Source: Chrysopilus asiliformis (Eukaryota > Arthropoda > Insecta > Diptera > Rhagionidae). From it: a stretch of DNA of 64,000 nt. The stretch is taken from positions 5,066,001 to 5,130,000 of the forward strand of contig OZ035961.1 in NCBI GenBank assembly GCA_964034945.1. The letters run 5' to 3'. Below are positions 22,443 to 34,737 of the stretch, piece by piece (position 1 is the stretch's first letter; each line of letters opens with the position of its first letter). Under the pieces are notes generated by a model. That model searched no databases. It saw only the letters and a list, made by a program, of their open reading frames with translations, and was not told where the DNA came from. Both the position numbers and the translations under genes were made by a program.

Positions 22443-24052
22443 TAAGGCAGGTATCGTCAAATACTTTATAATATAAAAACAGTCCGAATTTTAGTGGAAA
22501 TTTTTCTATTTCTAAGTGTTCGATCGGATTTTGATGCATGTAACAGTTATGCAAAATCATATTCTTAATATATTTTACAATTAAAAATTGTTAAACGTTA
22601 GGAAAAATTGCAAAAAACTATTTCATAGGTGGGGAGATGGAAGTATCGGTCCAATTGAATTTTTATGTACGGAAGAGTAATGTAAAAGCATTTTTAAACA
22701 CATATTGTGTTTATGAAATTGTCAATATGACACAGTTTTCGAAGAAATATCAAACAATTATCTCATTTATATGGAGAAGGGTGAGGACTGGTGGGATTTC
22801 GTTCGTTCAAGGACATCTTCAATTTTCACACTGATAAAAAAAGGCCGATTTTCGTTTATTAGCGAGAGCTAAAATTCCCCTACGCCAACCAAACATTTTC
22901 TCTCCCAAACAAAGTTTATAATGCATACTTCACAGGAGAAATTAAAAAAATGATTTGCCTTTAAAAAATAAACTTTTGGCTAAAGCAGACCAACTCTTTG
23001 AATATAGGAACGAAATGACAAATTTTAGAAAAATACAACCCCTCCCACCATTAAATTTTTCCCGAAACGGAAAAACGTATAAATTTTTAGGGGATGCGTT
23101 TAGTTTTTTTTTTACCACAAACAGTAGAGCAAATGAAACGAGACAAGTCCGATTACTACCGAAATCAGGCAATCCAAGTTCAAACGATTCCAAGGCTTTC
23201 CTTAATAGTGCGGCGTTCATTACTATTGAGAAGATGCCTACCACTAATAGAAAAGTCATAAAAGTCGATCCAATCAATGGACTGGCATAAAACGGATATC
23301 TCATCTCTGATGTTAGCGCCTTGTCAATTGAATGTCATATGCCTAATGAAACCGTCGTCATCGTCTCTTTGATTATCGTCATCGCTGTGCCAATGCATCA
23401 ACGTTAATCGTAAAACGATCAAAACTTAATGGGCAGTGTCAAGGATTGTAATGGACAAGGTGATCGTTATTATCATTTCCACATATGGAGGAAATTCAAT
23501 ATTAGTTGCTAGTTTTGGGTAATTTGCTTAACAAGCAAAATCAAACGATACCAAACCGAAAAAGTCAATCTCAAAGCTTTGCGAAAGCAGTCTTGACCTT
23601 CGTGTTTCATGAACCGCAACTGGGCAGCTGAGAGCACATGGTGCTTGATTTGATTTTACTTTAATTTAAGATGTAAATAAACCTTAATTCAATGACAATC
23701 AGAATTCAAAATTTTATTTATGTATTTAAAAAAAAAATACTTCAGACGATTGTTTTTCCTCTTTAGGATTTTGTTTATGCTTTGTCCATTAGCATTTTTA
23801 GGAAGTCAATGCAATTAATTATAGAAATATGAAATTTGCATTTATTTAATTTACGATCGAATGCATATGTTGTGGGAAATCAAACTTTTAACTGTTCACT
23901 GGAGAAGCAAAAAAGTTAAAATATCAAAAAGTAACTTTCGTCATTCAGCACAGCTGAGGTGAATGGACTTTTTATCGATATGCAGTATGAGTTTTTAAGG
24001 TTTTTTTTGGATCATTGATAGCAAAAGCAAAATCTAAAATCTAGAAAAGTAA
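22443..24052. other. noncoding with repeat fragments
   Basis: It contains a family B fragment (22445-22570) and a family E copy (22828-22990). A minus-strand hydrophobic frame at 23116-23304 is discussed as a finding; I do not call it a gene. Confidence 0.4.
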
Positions 24053-24165
24053 GGGCCGGTCCATAAAATACGTCACACATGGGGGGATGGCATACAAACT
24101 TGACAAGGGCTGGGGTGGAAGAGCCAAATTTAAAGTGACATATTTTATTCTTTATGAACAGCCCC
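24053..24165. mobile_element. short PIF/Harbinger-like MITE, 113 bp
   Basis: The left end GGGCCGGTCCATAAAATACG pairs with the right end, reverse-complemented GGGGCTGTTCATAAAGAATA, and both are bounded by TAA (24050-24052 and 24166-24168). Half-copies with the same GGGCTGTCCATAAAATAC terminus occur at 17635-17660 and, inverted, at about 24860-24900. It is noncoding. Confidence 0.6.
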
Positions 24166-24387
24166 TAATATATGATTCAAGCTATAAATTCTAATTCAGT
24201 AAATTCGACACGATATCAAGCGAAAAATGGAGCGGGTATCAAGGAAGGAAAGTCAAGCTAACATCTTTTAAAAGGTTACGTATTTTAGGCAAAACTTATT
24301 TTTTTAAAGAGTAGATTAAGATTGCAGTCCGGTCTTGAGAAAAAGTAGGCTAGAAAGAATCAGACAGAAATTGGTGGTTTTTTTGCA

Positions 24388-24626
24388 CCTGGGCACCAAT
24401 CATGTATTCCGACGCGTCTCTGTCTTTTGACTTCGACGCAGCTTTTAACTCTTGACTTCGTCAAATCATCAGCTTCAAATTTCCTGGAGTGACAGTCAGA
24501 ATCACGTTTGGATTTATAGTGACGATTCCGAGAAATTTCAAATTGCAGATATGGCGAAGTCAAGAGTTAAAAGCTGCGTCGAAGTCGAAAGACAGAGACG
24601 CGTCGGAATACATGATTGGTGCCCTG
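24388..24626. mobile_element. foldback element with ~95-bp arms
   Basis: The arms 24388-24485 and 24531-24626 are inverted copies, nearly identical over the outer 70 bases (sharing GGGCACCAATCATGTATTCC and GTTAAAAGCTGCGTCGAAGT) and more diverged inward. Only about 45 bp separates them. The two mirror-image frames on opposite strands simply reflect this symmetry. Target duplication not resolved. Confidence 0.65.
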
Positions 24627-24680
24627 GATTAATTTCTGAACCAGTAGAGTTTTCAATTCGGCTGAGGGCTTTTTGGAAAT

Positions 24681-27474
24681 GGCACCGTCTCTAGTTTGAT
24701 CCTAATATAGCCACAACATCCGCCGAATTGCATAGAGACGGTGAGGTGTCAATGAACTTTCTTGGAATTTTGCCCACAAATCTGTGATATTAAACTCCAT
24801 ATAAAAAATGGCGAAAAAGCGTGATAATAGAGGGGGGAGGGAGGGAGGTGCGTCCGAAAGAGCCAAAATTAGCGTGACGCATTTTATGGACAGCCTCTTA
24901 TGTCAACCGTGACGTTAGCGTTTCACATAATATGTTGTGCCGACATATGGCACCGCTAACCTCACAGTTGCTATAAATGTTTCTTGGGATCCGAGTTTTA
25001 AGGTTCAGCTAGATAGAATCAGTTTCGTACTGACAGAAAGCTAACCACATGGTCTTCCTTCCTGCCAAAATTATGTTTTCCCTTGCTGTTTAAATAAAGT
25101 CTTTTTTTTATTCATTTGAGATACATTTTTTTATCCAATTAACGTTTTTTTGTAAGCACAATCGACATTTGCTGTCAAAAGCAATGTTGAGGTTATGTGT
25201 TCCGTTGGTTTCGTTAAAAATTAAAATTTTGCGAATTTCTTCATACTACTTCGACTGTGGGCACTAACGCCGTCACGTGAGTCCTATTTTGACAGTCTAA
25301 CGGAACGACGAAGATCACATCCTATATGGTTAGGCCTTTAAACTAGTTATTATGTCTTTTCCTGCCATTTGTTAAGTGAATTATAAATCATCTTACATAT
25401 TTTAAGTAATACTTTTAAACAATTTATAGCCTACTTGTAATACGACGCATTAAATTATTAATAAAATCAAGAAGAGACCAGAAGCATGTAAACTCGAATG
25501 CAAATTGTCTCTTTGAAACACGAGACTTTTACTTCCTCGACAGCCACTGTATGTTTGAGATATTAAAGTTATGAAGCCACTTATATATTTATAAATAAAT
25601 CAATTAAATGTTATTAACTGGGATGAAAATACAAGTGATTATATTAAAGTATATTTTTCATCTTTTGTAACATATCCGTAAATTCAATCATAAACAAAAC
25701 TACAGTCAAGTGGTAATTTGAGTTTCCTTAGTTATTTCTTTTAACTGCCTGATGAGAATCTCATACGGAAAATTGCGGTTAAGCTTTTTAACGGCACTTT
25801 GTTAAAGCTGTATAAAATTGCAAACCAGATGAAAAGATAATTTCTATGAAACATTTTGGTTTCAAGGTAAAATCTGGGAATTAAGTTTGTTTTATTCACA
25901 ATAAAAAAAACGCAAAACACACAAAAAATAATAGAATGAAAAATCTGCAACTTTATATTGTTTTAAATGAAGAAAAATTTTACAATAATCTTCATAACTG
26001 TGGATCATTTTTGAATTCGAATGAGAATATAATGGAGTATAAAATTAACAAACAATGCTCGATTTTAGTTATTATTTGAAAGACGTAAGAAAATATTTGA
26101 CTAGAATATAGACTATAAAAAATTGTTGCGAAATTCAATTGCAGATTAAATGGGGAAATCATAGCTCGCAAATTAAAATATTTAACTGAGCGTGATTTGG
26201 AGGCGAAATCTTATACAGTAGAACACGCTTAAATGCACAACGATTTTTGACAAAATTTACTTGCATCTATCCGTGTTATGCATTTATGCGTTGCCCGGAA
26301 AAATTTACATTAATGTGCACTTATGCGTGTCAAAAATGAATAGTTTTTTATCTGATGGAAACATTTCAATATAATTTTTTTTACAAACAACATCAAAAAA
26401 CTGCAATTGCTAAGTGGCAATCGTCAAATATTCTATATGAGGACAGGCCGAATTTTGATTTAAAAAAATCCATTTTCATAGGAGTCTCCCTCTCCTTGCA
26501 CAGGGGTCCAATTGGATTTTGATGCATGGAAGAGTTATGTAAAATCTAATTCTTAATACATCGAATTAATAATTTGAAAACTGAATTGTATTATAATAAA
26601 AAATAGATTTCGTATCAAATTTATTGGAAGTTTTTTTTTCAAATCAAAGAACATTTTTACAGATTTGTCAAACAAACATTCAATAAATAAATTATGCCTA
26701 AATAAATCAAGCCTTGGCAGTGGCCAATAAATAAATCACAGAAAATCTATTAAACCTTGTTTAAATTAAATAATTGGCTGCTGTGAATAATTTTTCAAAT
26801 CATAGAAACTTTCAGGAAAATTCGTAGCCAGTTTTAGAAATAAAATCGTTAACAAAATTGATTGCTTGGACTGTCAAGAAATGTTTACTTCCCATGATAT
26901 TTTCTTTTTTTACAATCTTGTAACTTTAATACACCACCAGCACCAACTAAAAGGGGAAGGACGTTTAGAGGTAGAAATTCTATTGGTAATCGTGTTTTGT
27001 GCCAAACTGTAATTGGGGGCTAGTAAATTGTGTAGATGGAATTTGAGTTCACACCTTGATGGAAATAAATCACGATCAGCAAGTGTCAATATTGAAAGTA
27101 ATATCGAAGTACTAACTAACCAGCTATCAAAATCGAAATAAGGCAAAAACGCCTAAAACTGAAGATAATAGTTTTAAAAACTTGTAATTTCGACGTAAAG
27201 TCGTATGAATGTTTCAGTTTTGTGAAGAGAAAAGAATTGTGTTAATGGGAATTATGTCGATCTTCCTAAGGCAATACACGATTTTTCGTGCGGAAAGATC
27301 CGTCCTCAAGACTTCGACTTCGTTTACAAAAGGGGGGAAATTAGGTAGACTAATTTTAGTCCGATAACGAGTAAAATTGTAAGTCTAAAGACTTTCGTTA
27401 CGTAAATAGTGAATATAAAATTTAAAAAAATTAAAATAATTTAGTTTTTAGGATGTTTTCTTAAATTTTAAATG
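24681..27474. other. noncoding with small inverted repeats
   Basis: 24681-24745 has a short inverted repeat (CACCGTCTCT / AGAGACGGTG). 24898-24975 carries TGTCAACCGTGACGTTAGCG, shared with the palindromic element at 29921. 26393-26600 is a left-half family B copy. Otherwise nothing is recognised. Confidence 0.4.
26216..26335. mobile_element. degenerate pogo-like MITE
   Basis: The start CAGTAGAACACGCTTAAATG follows TA. The right portion (GCACTTATGCGTGT) is an imperfect inverted match, but the last bases of the right terminus are lost. The CAGTAGAA end resembles the intact element at 16095. Confidence 0.4.
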
Positions 27475-27746
27475 CACTCAGAAAAATGGAGGCTAACTCG
27501 ACGACCTACATACGGCGTAATTGGCCTCCGGCAGGCTCGCGTTCGCCTGTATGTGGGCAAGTAAAACTGAGTTGACCTGTGGTCGGAGAAATTCTGAAAT
27601 TAAGCCACCAGCAGGTGAAGTAGGGCATTGGGAGCTGCACGAGTTGACCTTAGATAGGTTAACTCTGATCGCTAGCTGGCTTACAGAAACCTCTGTAAGG
27701 TCAGAGTTAACCTGACAAAAAGTTGACCTGGATATTTTTTTGAGTG
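27475..27746 (+). mobile_element. 272-bp MITE, copy 2 of 3
   Basis: Same length and orientation as the copy at 10784, differing by only a handful of substitutions. The left terminus is CACTCAGAAAAATG; the right terminus carries one change. It is flanked by TG on both sides (27473-27474 and 27747-27748), not by TA, which rules out a strict TA-targeting element. Confidence 0.75.
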
Positions 27747-30700
27747 TGTTTGACCGATTTTTTAAGCTGTTTAATTTTTAACAACCCTTAAGACAGGTAA
27801 CTCAAACTATAAAAATGTGCTCGTTTATATTTTTTTCACAAATCGGGTCATCCAAATAAACACATTAGGATCAAATCAACCACAAACAGGTTCTCGTATG
27901 TTGAATTTTTGTATGTATTATAGTTCACCTAAATTTGAATTGAAAACCGCACGGTAGATCGATCACAATTCGATACTTTGCAAGAAGCTGATCGCTAATC
28001 ATGAATATCTTTATATTCATCTCAATCAGGTCGGAATAAAACAAGATCACCGCGTCGCGTTTGTAAAATTCAAGAAGTTCAGTTTTCCTTGGAAGTCAAG
28101 AGATGTTGATATCTTTGAACTCACCAAGAGTAAACGGACCGATCGATGACACTATGCGCGTAACCGATGCCAACCTACCGTATGAATATATCGATTGATA
28201 AATAAGTTCATGAAAGCTAAAATATCAACATAAACAATAATGAAAAAAAAATACTATTTGCACTAAGAAAAAGTCGAATGTGTTTTATTGCAATTGAAAC
28301 AGTTTTGACGGAAAGCGGGAAACCTGCAGACACCTGAGCACAAAATTACCTGTAGAAAAAAGTAGTTCAGAGTGCGGTCGCTTGCCTTTATTCAAGGCGA
28401 ACATCTACCTGGATGCTGGAATTTATTGGAGCTAAAAACCAGTCAAAAGTGCGCCAATTCAAGTGACATTGTTTTCGTTCGATTTCCATGTTACGGACTT
28501 TGGATGCCGAGAAGCTCTCTTTAATTCAATGTTCAGTTAAAGCAGCGATTGGAAGCATCACCATGGTTTTTTCCCCACCTCCCTAACTCGAATATTAAAA
28601 ATCTTAAGGGTATTCATGAAACGAGATAAAATTACTCATTGCGTATTTTTACGCAAAATGTTTTATGAACGCTCTCTTCAAATAATTTATGTAAAGCGAT
28701 TGGCTGTTCGGCTCTTCTTTGAGTCGCTTTGCAGTGCGATTGCGTTCAATAGCTGAGTAACTTTTTCGCTCCAGAGCGATTCAGGATGCTGAATGCATCC
28801 ATTGTTCACCCGTTAGAGTACCTAATGGAAATTTATGAAAAAAATTCGCTGTTCACTATATTGGATTTGCATTGTCCTGAATGTTCACTGTACCGAGCGT
28901 CTATTGTGATTTTTCAGATACGGAGCATTATTCTTGATAAAATAGCAAAAAACCATGATTTGCTTTTGATTGAGATGAAAAAAAAATTGGTGTTTTTTGA
29001 CATTTTACACCAAATGTCGATAAAAACACGCAAGTTGATACTGATAAACAATTGATAAACAAAAATTTATTCATATTAATCCTTAAATTTTCAACCCTGT
29101 AGGCTCGTTTCGTTGACCTGATGATCAATCACAGAGCAGACGGGGCAGAAATTGGTTTTGAGAGAAGCAAATTTTACAAAATTATTCAAAATTTCTAATC
29201 AAAAAACTTTTAAGTTTCTAAATATGGCAAATCAATGGTTAACCCTATTTGTAAAAGTAAACTTCTCAGTGTACAATAAGGTTATTCACGCTAATTCACC
29301 TTTACAGCAAACTATATTTATATTACATAAGATTACTTCAAGTTTACGCTCAAATGATATTTTTAGCTACATGTGACACGATAAATTTTCACCGATTATG
29401 ACTGAATTGGAATAAATGCAATTATTTTTGTAGCTAAGCGTTATATATATATGAGTGTGATCTTGGAAAAGGTTACTGAACGAAAGTGATTGTGTCGAGA
29501 AAACGAAATAATTATGTTAAATTACCTTCAATATTGTTTTGAATCAAAATGGAATCAGTAAAAAGTGCCATCACTTATCTGGGGAAAAAAGTTAATACGA
29601 GGTTATAAAACACTATTAGTTGATAAATGTGGTTCACAAAATAAGTGATAAACGGCGAGCAATCTATATAGGGATAAAAACCGTATTGTTACATGGACCA
29701 TTGTCATAACTTTTTGAATGTAATACAAAACTACACTCTAAATCAGATCTTACTATGAGTCCAGTAAAAAGACAACCACCATAAAGATAGTACTGGGGAA
29801 AACATTAAAAAAAAGGAATATTTACCGTTTTCGCCAGTAAAATTTCGCTAAGAAATTTCCTTGAAAAAGGGCGTGTTATAGATAGGTGTGTGATTTCTGA
29901 ACAATTAACCATAGCCAAGCAGCATTTATGTTAACTGTGACGTTAGCGGTTCACATATGTCTTTCTGATATATGTCAACCTCTATCGTCACGGTTGACAT
30001 TAATGCTACTTAATGTCAATCGTGACGGTAGGCATAGACAAAGTATAAGATGGTCCACAAAAGTTTACCTGCAGATGAATGAAGCTTTTGAAAGTTCAAA
30101 TTGCCATTATTATTGCCTGCAGTTAAACTAGGTGTCATTTTGGCAACAAAATTTTCCTGCGAAAAACAATTTGATGTTGGGTGCTGTTGAAAAGAGCTCG
30201 TTTGCAAATTCAAACTTCTCGTGTTCAATTTCCCATACGGAATTGCCCGAAAAAGACGAAAAAAGTCTCTTTTTGACCGCAATATTTTTCTTTTTTCTAG
30301 AATGCAATCTCAAAGTAAAAAAAAAAAAAAGAAAATGTCGGAAATATCAAAACTCCACATGGCCTAAAAACTGACAGTTAGACAATAAATTATTAAATGA
30401 ATTAAGTGTAAATATGCTAGTGGGTAAATTGAAATAAAGGTTGAACGTTATCTACGTAGGTTAAAAATCGTTAAAAAAAACAACAACGGTGGTATGACAG
30501 TAATACAAATGTGTAAGAATTATGCAGCAATTACTCATAACGTCGTGTGTAGTTGGCCTTTGTAGCTGAACGTGATGAGAAATTTGAATGTAAGATTTTT
30601 TGTGCAGTAAAAAAAATGTCTAGAAGGCACTCACACCTTCGGGTTATTTTAAAATCTTTGAATTGTTAACTGTAGCTCCCTGACGTGCACTTCAAGTCAA

Positions 30701-31254
30701 ACTCTGCACAATTCACAGATGCTGCAGAAGATTTTCAATATCTACGTCTCCTCGAAATTATGTCCACACCTAGCCAAGTTGTTGGCAATGACGAGACAAC
30801 AATCTGCATAAAATGCAATTTTTTTTAAAAGATGCAGTTTTTATTTTATGTAAAGTGAATACGAGATTTTATTTCTTTTTTTTCTAAAAAAGCTTGAAAA
30901 ACATGTTGTCGAAAGAAATTTAGTACTTTTCTTAGTGTTGTTACATAATTAAATTCAGCAGATAAATGTTCGATATCAGATACGAATGTTGTTTGCCGAA
31001 GATAGTGCGTAAATTTTAAGACCTCAGAAATATCTGATACTGAACGTTTCTGTTAATTGCTAGATTTTTTTTTTATTTGAATTTCCTTTTGCGATTGCGA
31101 AATTATGTAAGAAACGAAAGTATCTAATATTATCTTTGATTTTTTTTTCGATTGTTATGTTAATTCACTTTTGTTCCGTTTATTATTAAATAATTTATTC
31201 AATCAATCTTTTATTTCTCTGGGAATAATTATTTTATATTTTTCTTGTTTTTAG
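27747..31254. other. noncoding upstream or intronic DNA
   Basis: This lies directly 5' of the first identified exon of the chitin-binding gene, so it is most likely intron. I searched for a signal-peptide exon ending in phase 1 and could not support one. 28608-28690 is the inverted partner of 32417-32515 (shared GGTATTCATGAAAC and GCGTATTTTTACGC). No other feature supported. Confidence 0.4.
29921..30007. mobile_element. 87-bp palindromic MITE
   Basis: AGCATTTATGTTAACTGTGA at the left is matched by AGCATTAATGTCAACCGTGA at the right (reverse-complemented), giving an almost complete imperfect palindrome. Related sequence occurs immediately downstream (30008-30035) and at 24898-24975, so this is a small dispersed family. 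Confidence 0.5.
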
Positions 31255-31443
31255 ATTGTCGAGAAACAGTCCGATCGAAACGCGCTAAACGACCGAGAGC
31301 CCCAGTTCAACCTGATTTCCGACATGAACCAGAACAGGATTTAGACGTTGATGGTGGTAGCCAGGAGAAAACGCCAGTAATACCAACAAGTTTCCTCAGT
31401 CCATCTGTTCGGGAGTATCTTGAATTGGGAAAATCGATTCCAG
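31255..31443 (+). CDS. CPAP1-like chitin-binding protein, exon n-2 (partial gene)
   Basis: This is the first identified exon of a spliced gene whose coding sequence joins 31255-31443, 34329-34439 and 34508-34737. It follows a strong acceptor (pyrimidine tract then TTTTTAG, AG at 31253-31254) and ends CCAG|GTAAAT, with both borders in phase 1. It encodes about 63 residues. An N-terminal basic, low-complexity stretch (SKRAKRPRAPVQP) and an acidic stretch are followed by PSVREYLELGKSIPG. That last motif typically precedes the chitin-binding domain in single-domain cuticular proteins analogous to peritrophins (family knowledge). There is no signal peptide here, so at least one upstream exon must exist; it was not found. 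Confidence 0.75.
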
Positions 31444-34328
31444 GTAAATGTCAAATAATTCAATTACTATTGAACATTGGAAAATTTTTTTGACTGAATT
31501 TTTTGAACTTTTCTTGTGATAAATGGGCTATGCTTATACCGAGCAAAGTTTAGGTAGCGTAACTTAAATAATCTTGTGCCACTGTCCAGATTTAACCCGC
31601 ACGCTTTGGCTATTCCTTTCTAGAGGAACTCCACGAAGCAAGAACTAACTCGAGGCTTGGAGTCGATTCGAAGCAACGGGATGGCCGAATACCCGGGTTT
31701 GAGTTCATTCTGGTCCATCGAGGGACACCGCAGGTGTACAATGGGTCCATTTGAAGGCCTACGCACGCGGGGTTTTTAGTAAAGCCTCCCTTCAAACCAA
31801 CCAACCAACGTTAATACACGTCTAACCACAGCTGCTTACTTTGAGCTAGTTCTAATGCCGGCTCCACACTCTCGCCGAATGCAGCCGAAGCCCACTCATG
31901 ACTGCCAGATTGGAAACTTTTGAGAAAATCTGTCCGATCCGACTTAAATTAAATTTTGAGGTGTTTACGTTTGGATTCCGTTTACATCTGACGCTTTATG
32001 TCGCGATTTTTTTCTGTGACACTAAATTTAAGTCTCACAACTGACACAAAATTTTAGAAGTTTATTCCTGAAACAAGTCTTGAGAATAACCACAATAACG
32101 CCCGAACTCGAATTTTATCATATAAAATCGTCCGAATAAATTCAAATTTTGACAACTTTTGCTAAGTGATTTTATTCTGCGATAGATGGCAGAAATGCAA
32201 GCAAAAATCGCTGTTGTAAACAGGGCCTTAGTTTACCACCTCGTAAACTATCAAAATTCGGAAAATTTCTTATGTAATCCTCGTAAGTTTACGCGACGAT
32301 TTTAGTGCCCAAAAAATCTTGAGGTTTTTCTTTTGCAGCATTTGTTCCAATATTTTATTTAATTTTAATTTTTCACTGATTCTCGGCTTTTTCAACTTCT
32401 AATTTTGTGGCTGCTGTTGACACAAATTATTTGAAGAGTGCTTCCATGAAACACTCCGCGTAAAAATACGCAATTGGTAATTTTATCAAAATTATCTGGT
32501 TTCATGAATACCGACTTTGATTATGTATCATTTTAATGGCGAATTCTCGGGCGAATTTTAAGCACAAAGAGCCTGCTGACTCGATTTACTGACAGCTAAA
32601 TGAGTATTTTAATGTAATTGGTGTACTCCAGGAAGAAGAATCGAAAAATTTAAGCTTTTTTACATACTTTTTTGTGATTATTTAAATGTTAAACGCGACC
32701 CAGGATTTTCAAGTATCGTTCCGGATCTTTGTACAATTCGAAATGATTTTTTTCGCAAATGATCATCATGAAGCATTAAATTTGACTGTCAATAATACTA
32801 TACTTTTGAATTTTACGCTTTTCATTCTCCGAACAAGCCTTTCACATACGAAAAAGGCAAACAAATGCCCGGTTTGAAAAGATAACCACAAAGTTTTACC
32901 ACTCACATGTCTTCCGTGTGAATCACAAATGTGTGAGCTTTCAATGCAAACTGGCTGCGGTCGCGGGGGGAAAATGGTAAAACAAAATGAATTTATGTTT
33001 TAGCTAAATGGCCTATTACTTTTAATTCAGCCGCACTCGGTTCATGTTTGTGTTTCATGGTGGTTAATTTTGCAACCTTAAAAAAATGCACCCAATAGAT
33101 CTAACTGAATGAAAAGTTGGCGCAAAAAGTCGTGTGAAAAGAAAAGCGGCGGAGAAAGGGATCTGTTCGATTTGGATAGGAAAAACTTTACCACCTTTTT
33201 TAAGAGCAATAATTCATAATTGCCGGCAAAATCGTATAGATGTTGGGATATAGGAAAACACTCTGGGAATGCGTATTTCTGGTAGCCATAGTCATATGCG
33301 AATGTTAATAGTATATCAATGTGTGTATACCTCATATAACACCTTTGATTTTCACAGATAGCGTAGATAAAAACCAGGAAAAAAAAATGATGGAAAAATG
33401 AAAAAAAGAAAATATAGTGGAATATAAGAGTGCTACTAGACCCAATTTGTAATTGAGATTAATAGCGTGATAGATTCAAATTTTTTATTGACCTGTGCTG
33501 AGTGTGGTTTTTGTTAAAAGTTTCAGCTACCAATTTTTATCTGTGACAGGTAATTATCTCCACAGATTGTAGTAGGAAGGTGTCCAATGGACATGCTCTC
33601 ATATTATGTGTACATACGGTTTACACCCCCGATTTTCAGTAGATCAACTTTACTTTGGTGGCTGCTGTGTGTAATCATTGCTACAAGGGCGGTAAATTCG
33701 TTTGATTGACTTAAATGAAATAATATGATGGCTGTGAATGTATTCATTATGCTTTTACCATTTATGACTTTCTATTATTATATGATCTACCGCACGAAAA
33801 TGTGATAAAATACTTGAATGAATGAGTTATGTTGAATTATGATAAAACAATTAAAAACATAAGAAAAGCTACAACTGTCAAGGGCCAGCCATCAAATCCA
33901 ACAAACATTTTGTTCCTTGACGACGTGACTATCCTCGATTGTCAATAAGAAAACGTTGTCTTGATTGTTCCCAAAATTTTCCGATAACGACACATTTTCT
34001 TGTGCGTCATTGAAATTGCATAAAATGCACACAAAACTTGTAATGCGATAATCGCGAATATTTCGCGTTGTAGTAACTTGGCGTTCACATGAAAACTATA
34101 ATTTATAAACCGCGTTGTGGCGAAAATCGCGTTGTAGGAAAATTTTCGCATTTTTCCAACCACGCTGTAGGAGGTTTACCTGTACTCAATTTTTGCCTGG
34201 AAAGGCATTTAAAATTTTGGAATACCTCCACAATAAAATAATGTCAGATTTAGGCATTTGAAAAAAAAACTATCACACCTTCAAATTATAACAAAATTCT
34301 AATTGTTTTTTATTTTTTATAATTTTAG
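31444..34328 (+). other. intron, 2885 bp, with repeat insertions
   Basis: GT at 31444 and AG at 34327-34328 (ATAATTTTAG|GA), phase 1. Inside are a retroposon-like insert (31610-31806) and a possible TAA-flanked MITE at about 31856-32230 (GCCGGCTCC... / ...AGGGCC ends). 32417-32515 is inverted relative to 28608-28690. A weak family B fragment lies at 33866-33900. No nested gene supported. Confidence 0.6.
31610..31806 (+). repeat. retroposon-like insert ending in (AACC)n
   Basis: A patch of nearly balanced base composition inside an AT-rich intron ends in CAAACCAACCAACCAACG. Short tandem tails of this kind are typical of the 3' ends of non-LTR retrotransposons or SINEs. A B-box-like GGGTTTGAGTTC lies at 31694-31705, so a SINE is possible. 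The minus-strand frame across it is not a gene. Confidence 0.35.
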
Positions 34329-34439
34329 GACGACCAGGAACAGATTACCCAATTCTATCAGCAATTCCATACACAAATTTCTACTGCGATGAGCAGCCCT
34401 ATCCAGGATTCTTTGCCGATATGGAAACAAGATGTCAAG
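34329..34439 (+). CDS. CPAP1-like chitin-binding protein, penultimate exon
   Basis: A 37-codon exon follows TTTTAG and ends CAAG|GTATAA, phase 1 on both sides. It completes the Gly of SIPG and encodes RPGTDYPILSAIPYTNFYC, then DEQPYPGFFADMETRCQ. This contains the first two of the six cysteines of a type-2 chitin-binding (peritrophin-A) domain, with the conserved aromatic pair in PGFFAD that lines the sugar-binding face in the family. Only 68 bp of intron (34440-34507) separate it from the last exon. Confidence 0.85.
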
Positions 34440-34507
34440 GTATAAACATTTACAGAAACTGCAAAAAAAAACCACGATTTTAACAAAGTTTTTCTTCAAT
34501 TTTCCAG

Positions 34508-34737
34508 GTTGGCATTATTGCGACATAGACGGACGCCAGGCGAGTTTTCTCTGCCCAAATGGAACCCAATTTTCTCAAGCAGTCTTCGTTTGCGATTGGT
34601 GGTTCAACGTCAGGTGCGATTTATCACCACGGCTTTATGCAATCAATGCCCGACTCTACCAAAGGCCAAAAGTGAATCCAACCAGACCACATCGGATAAT
34701 TACAAAACAATTAGTCGATGATATTTTTAATAAATAG
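34508..34737 (+). CDS. CPAP1-like chitin-binding protein, last exon
   Basis: After TTTCCAG the reading frame continues (phase 1) as GWHYCDIDGRQASFLCPNG and then QFSQAVFVCDWWFNVRC. This supplies cysteines 3-6. The full spacing is C-x16-C-x5-C-x10-C-x12-C-x7-C, matching the ChtBD2/peritrophin-A pattern. A basic, proline-containing tail of roughly 35 residues leads to TAG at 34735-34737. The role inferred from the family is an extracellular chitin-binding protein of cuticle or tracheal matrix. A single domain near the C terminus, rather than several, argues for CPAP1 over obstructor (CPAP3) or peritrophic-matrix proteins. The orthologue cannot be named without a search. Confidence 0.88.
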
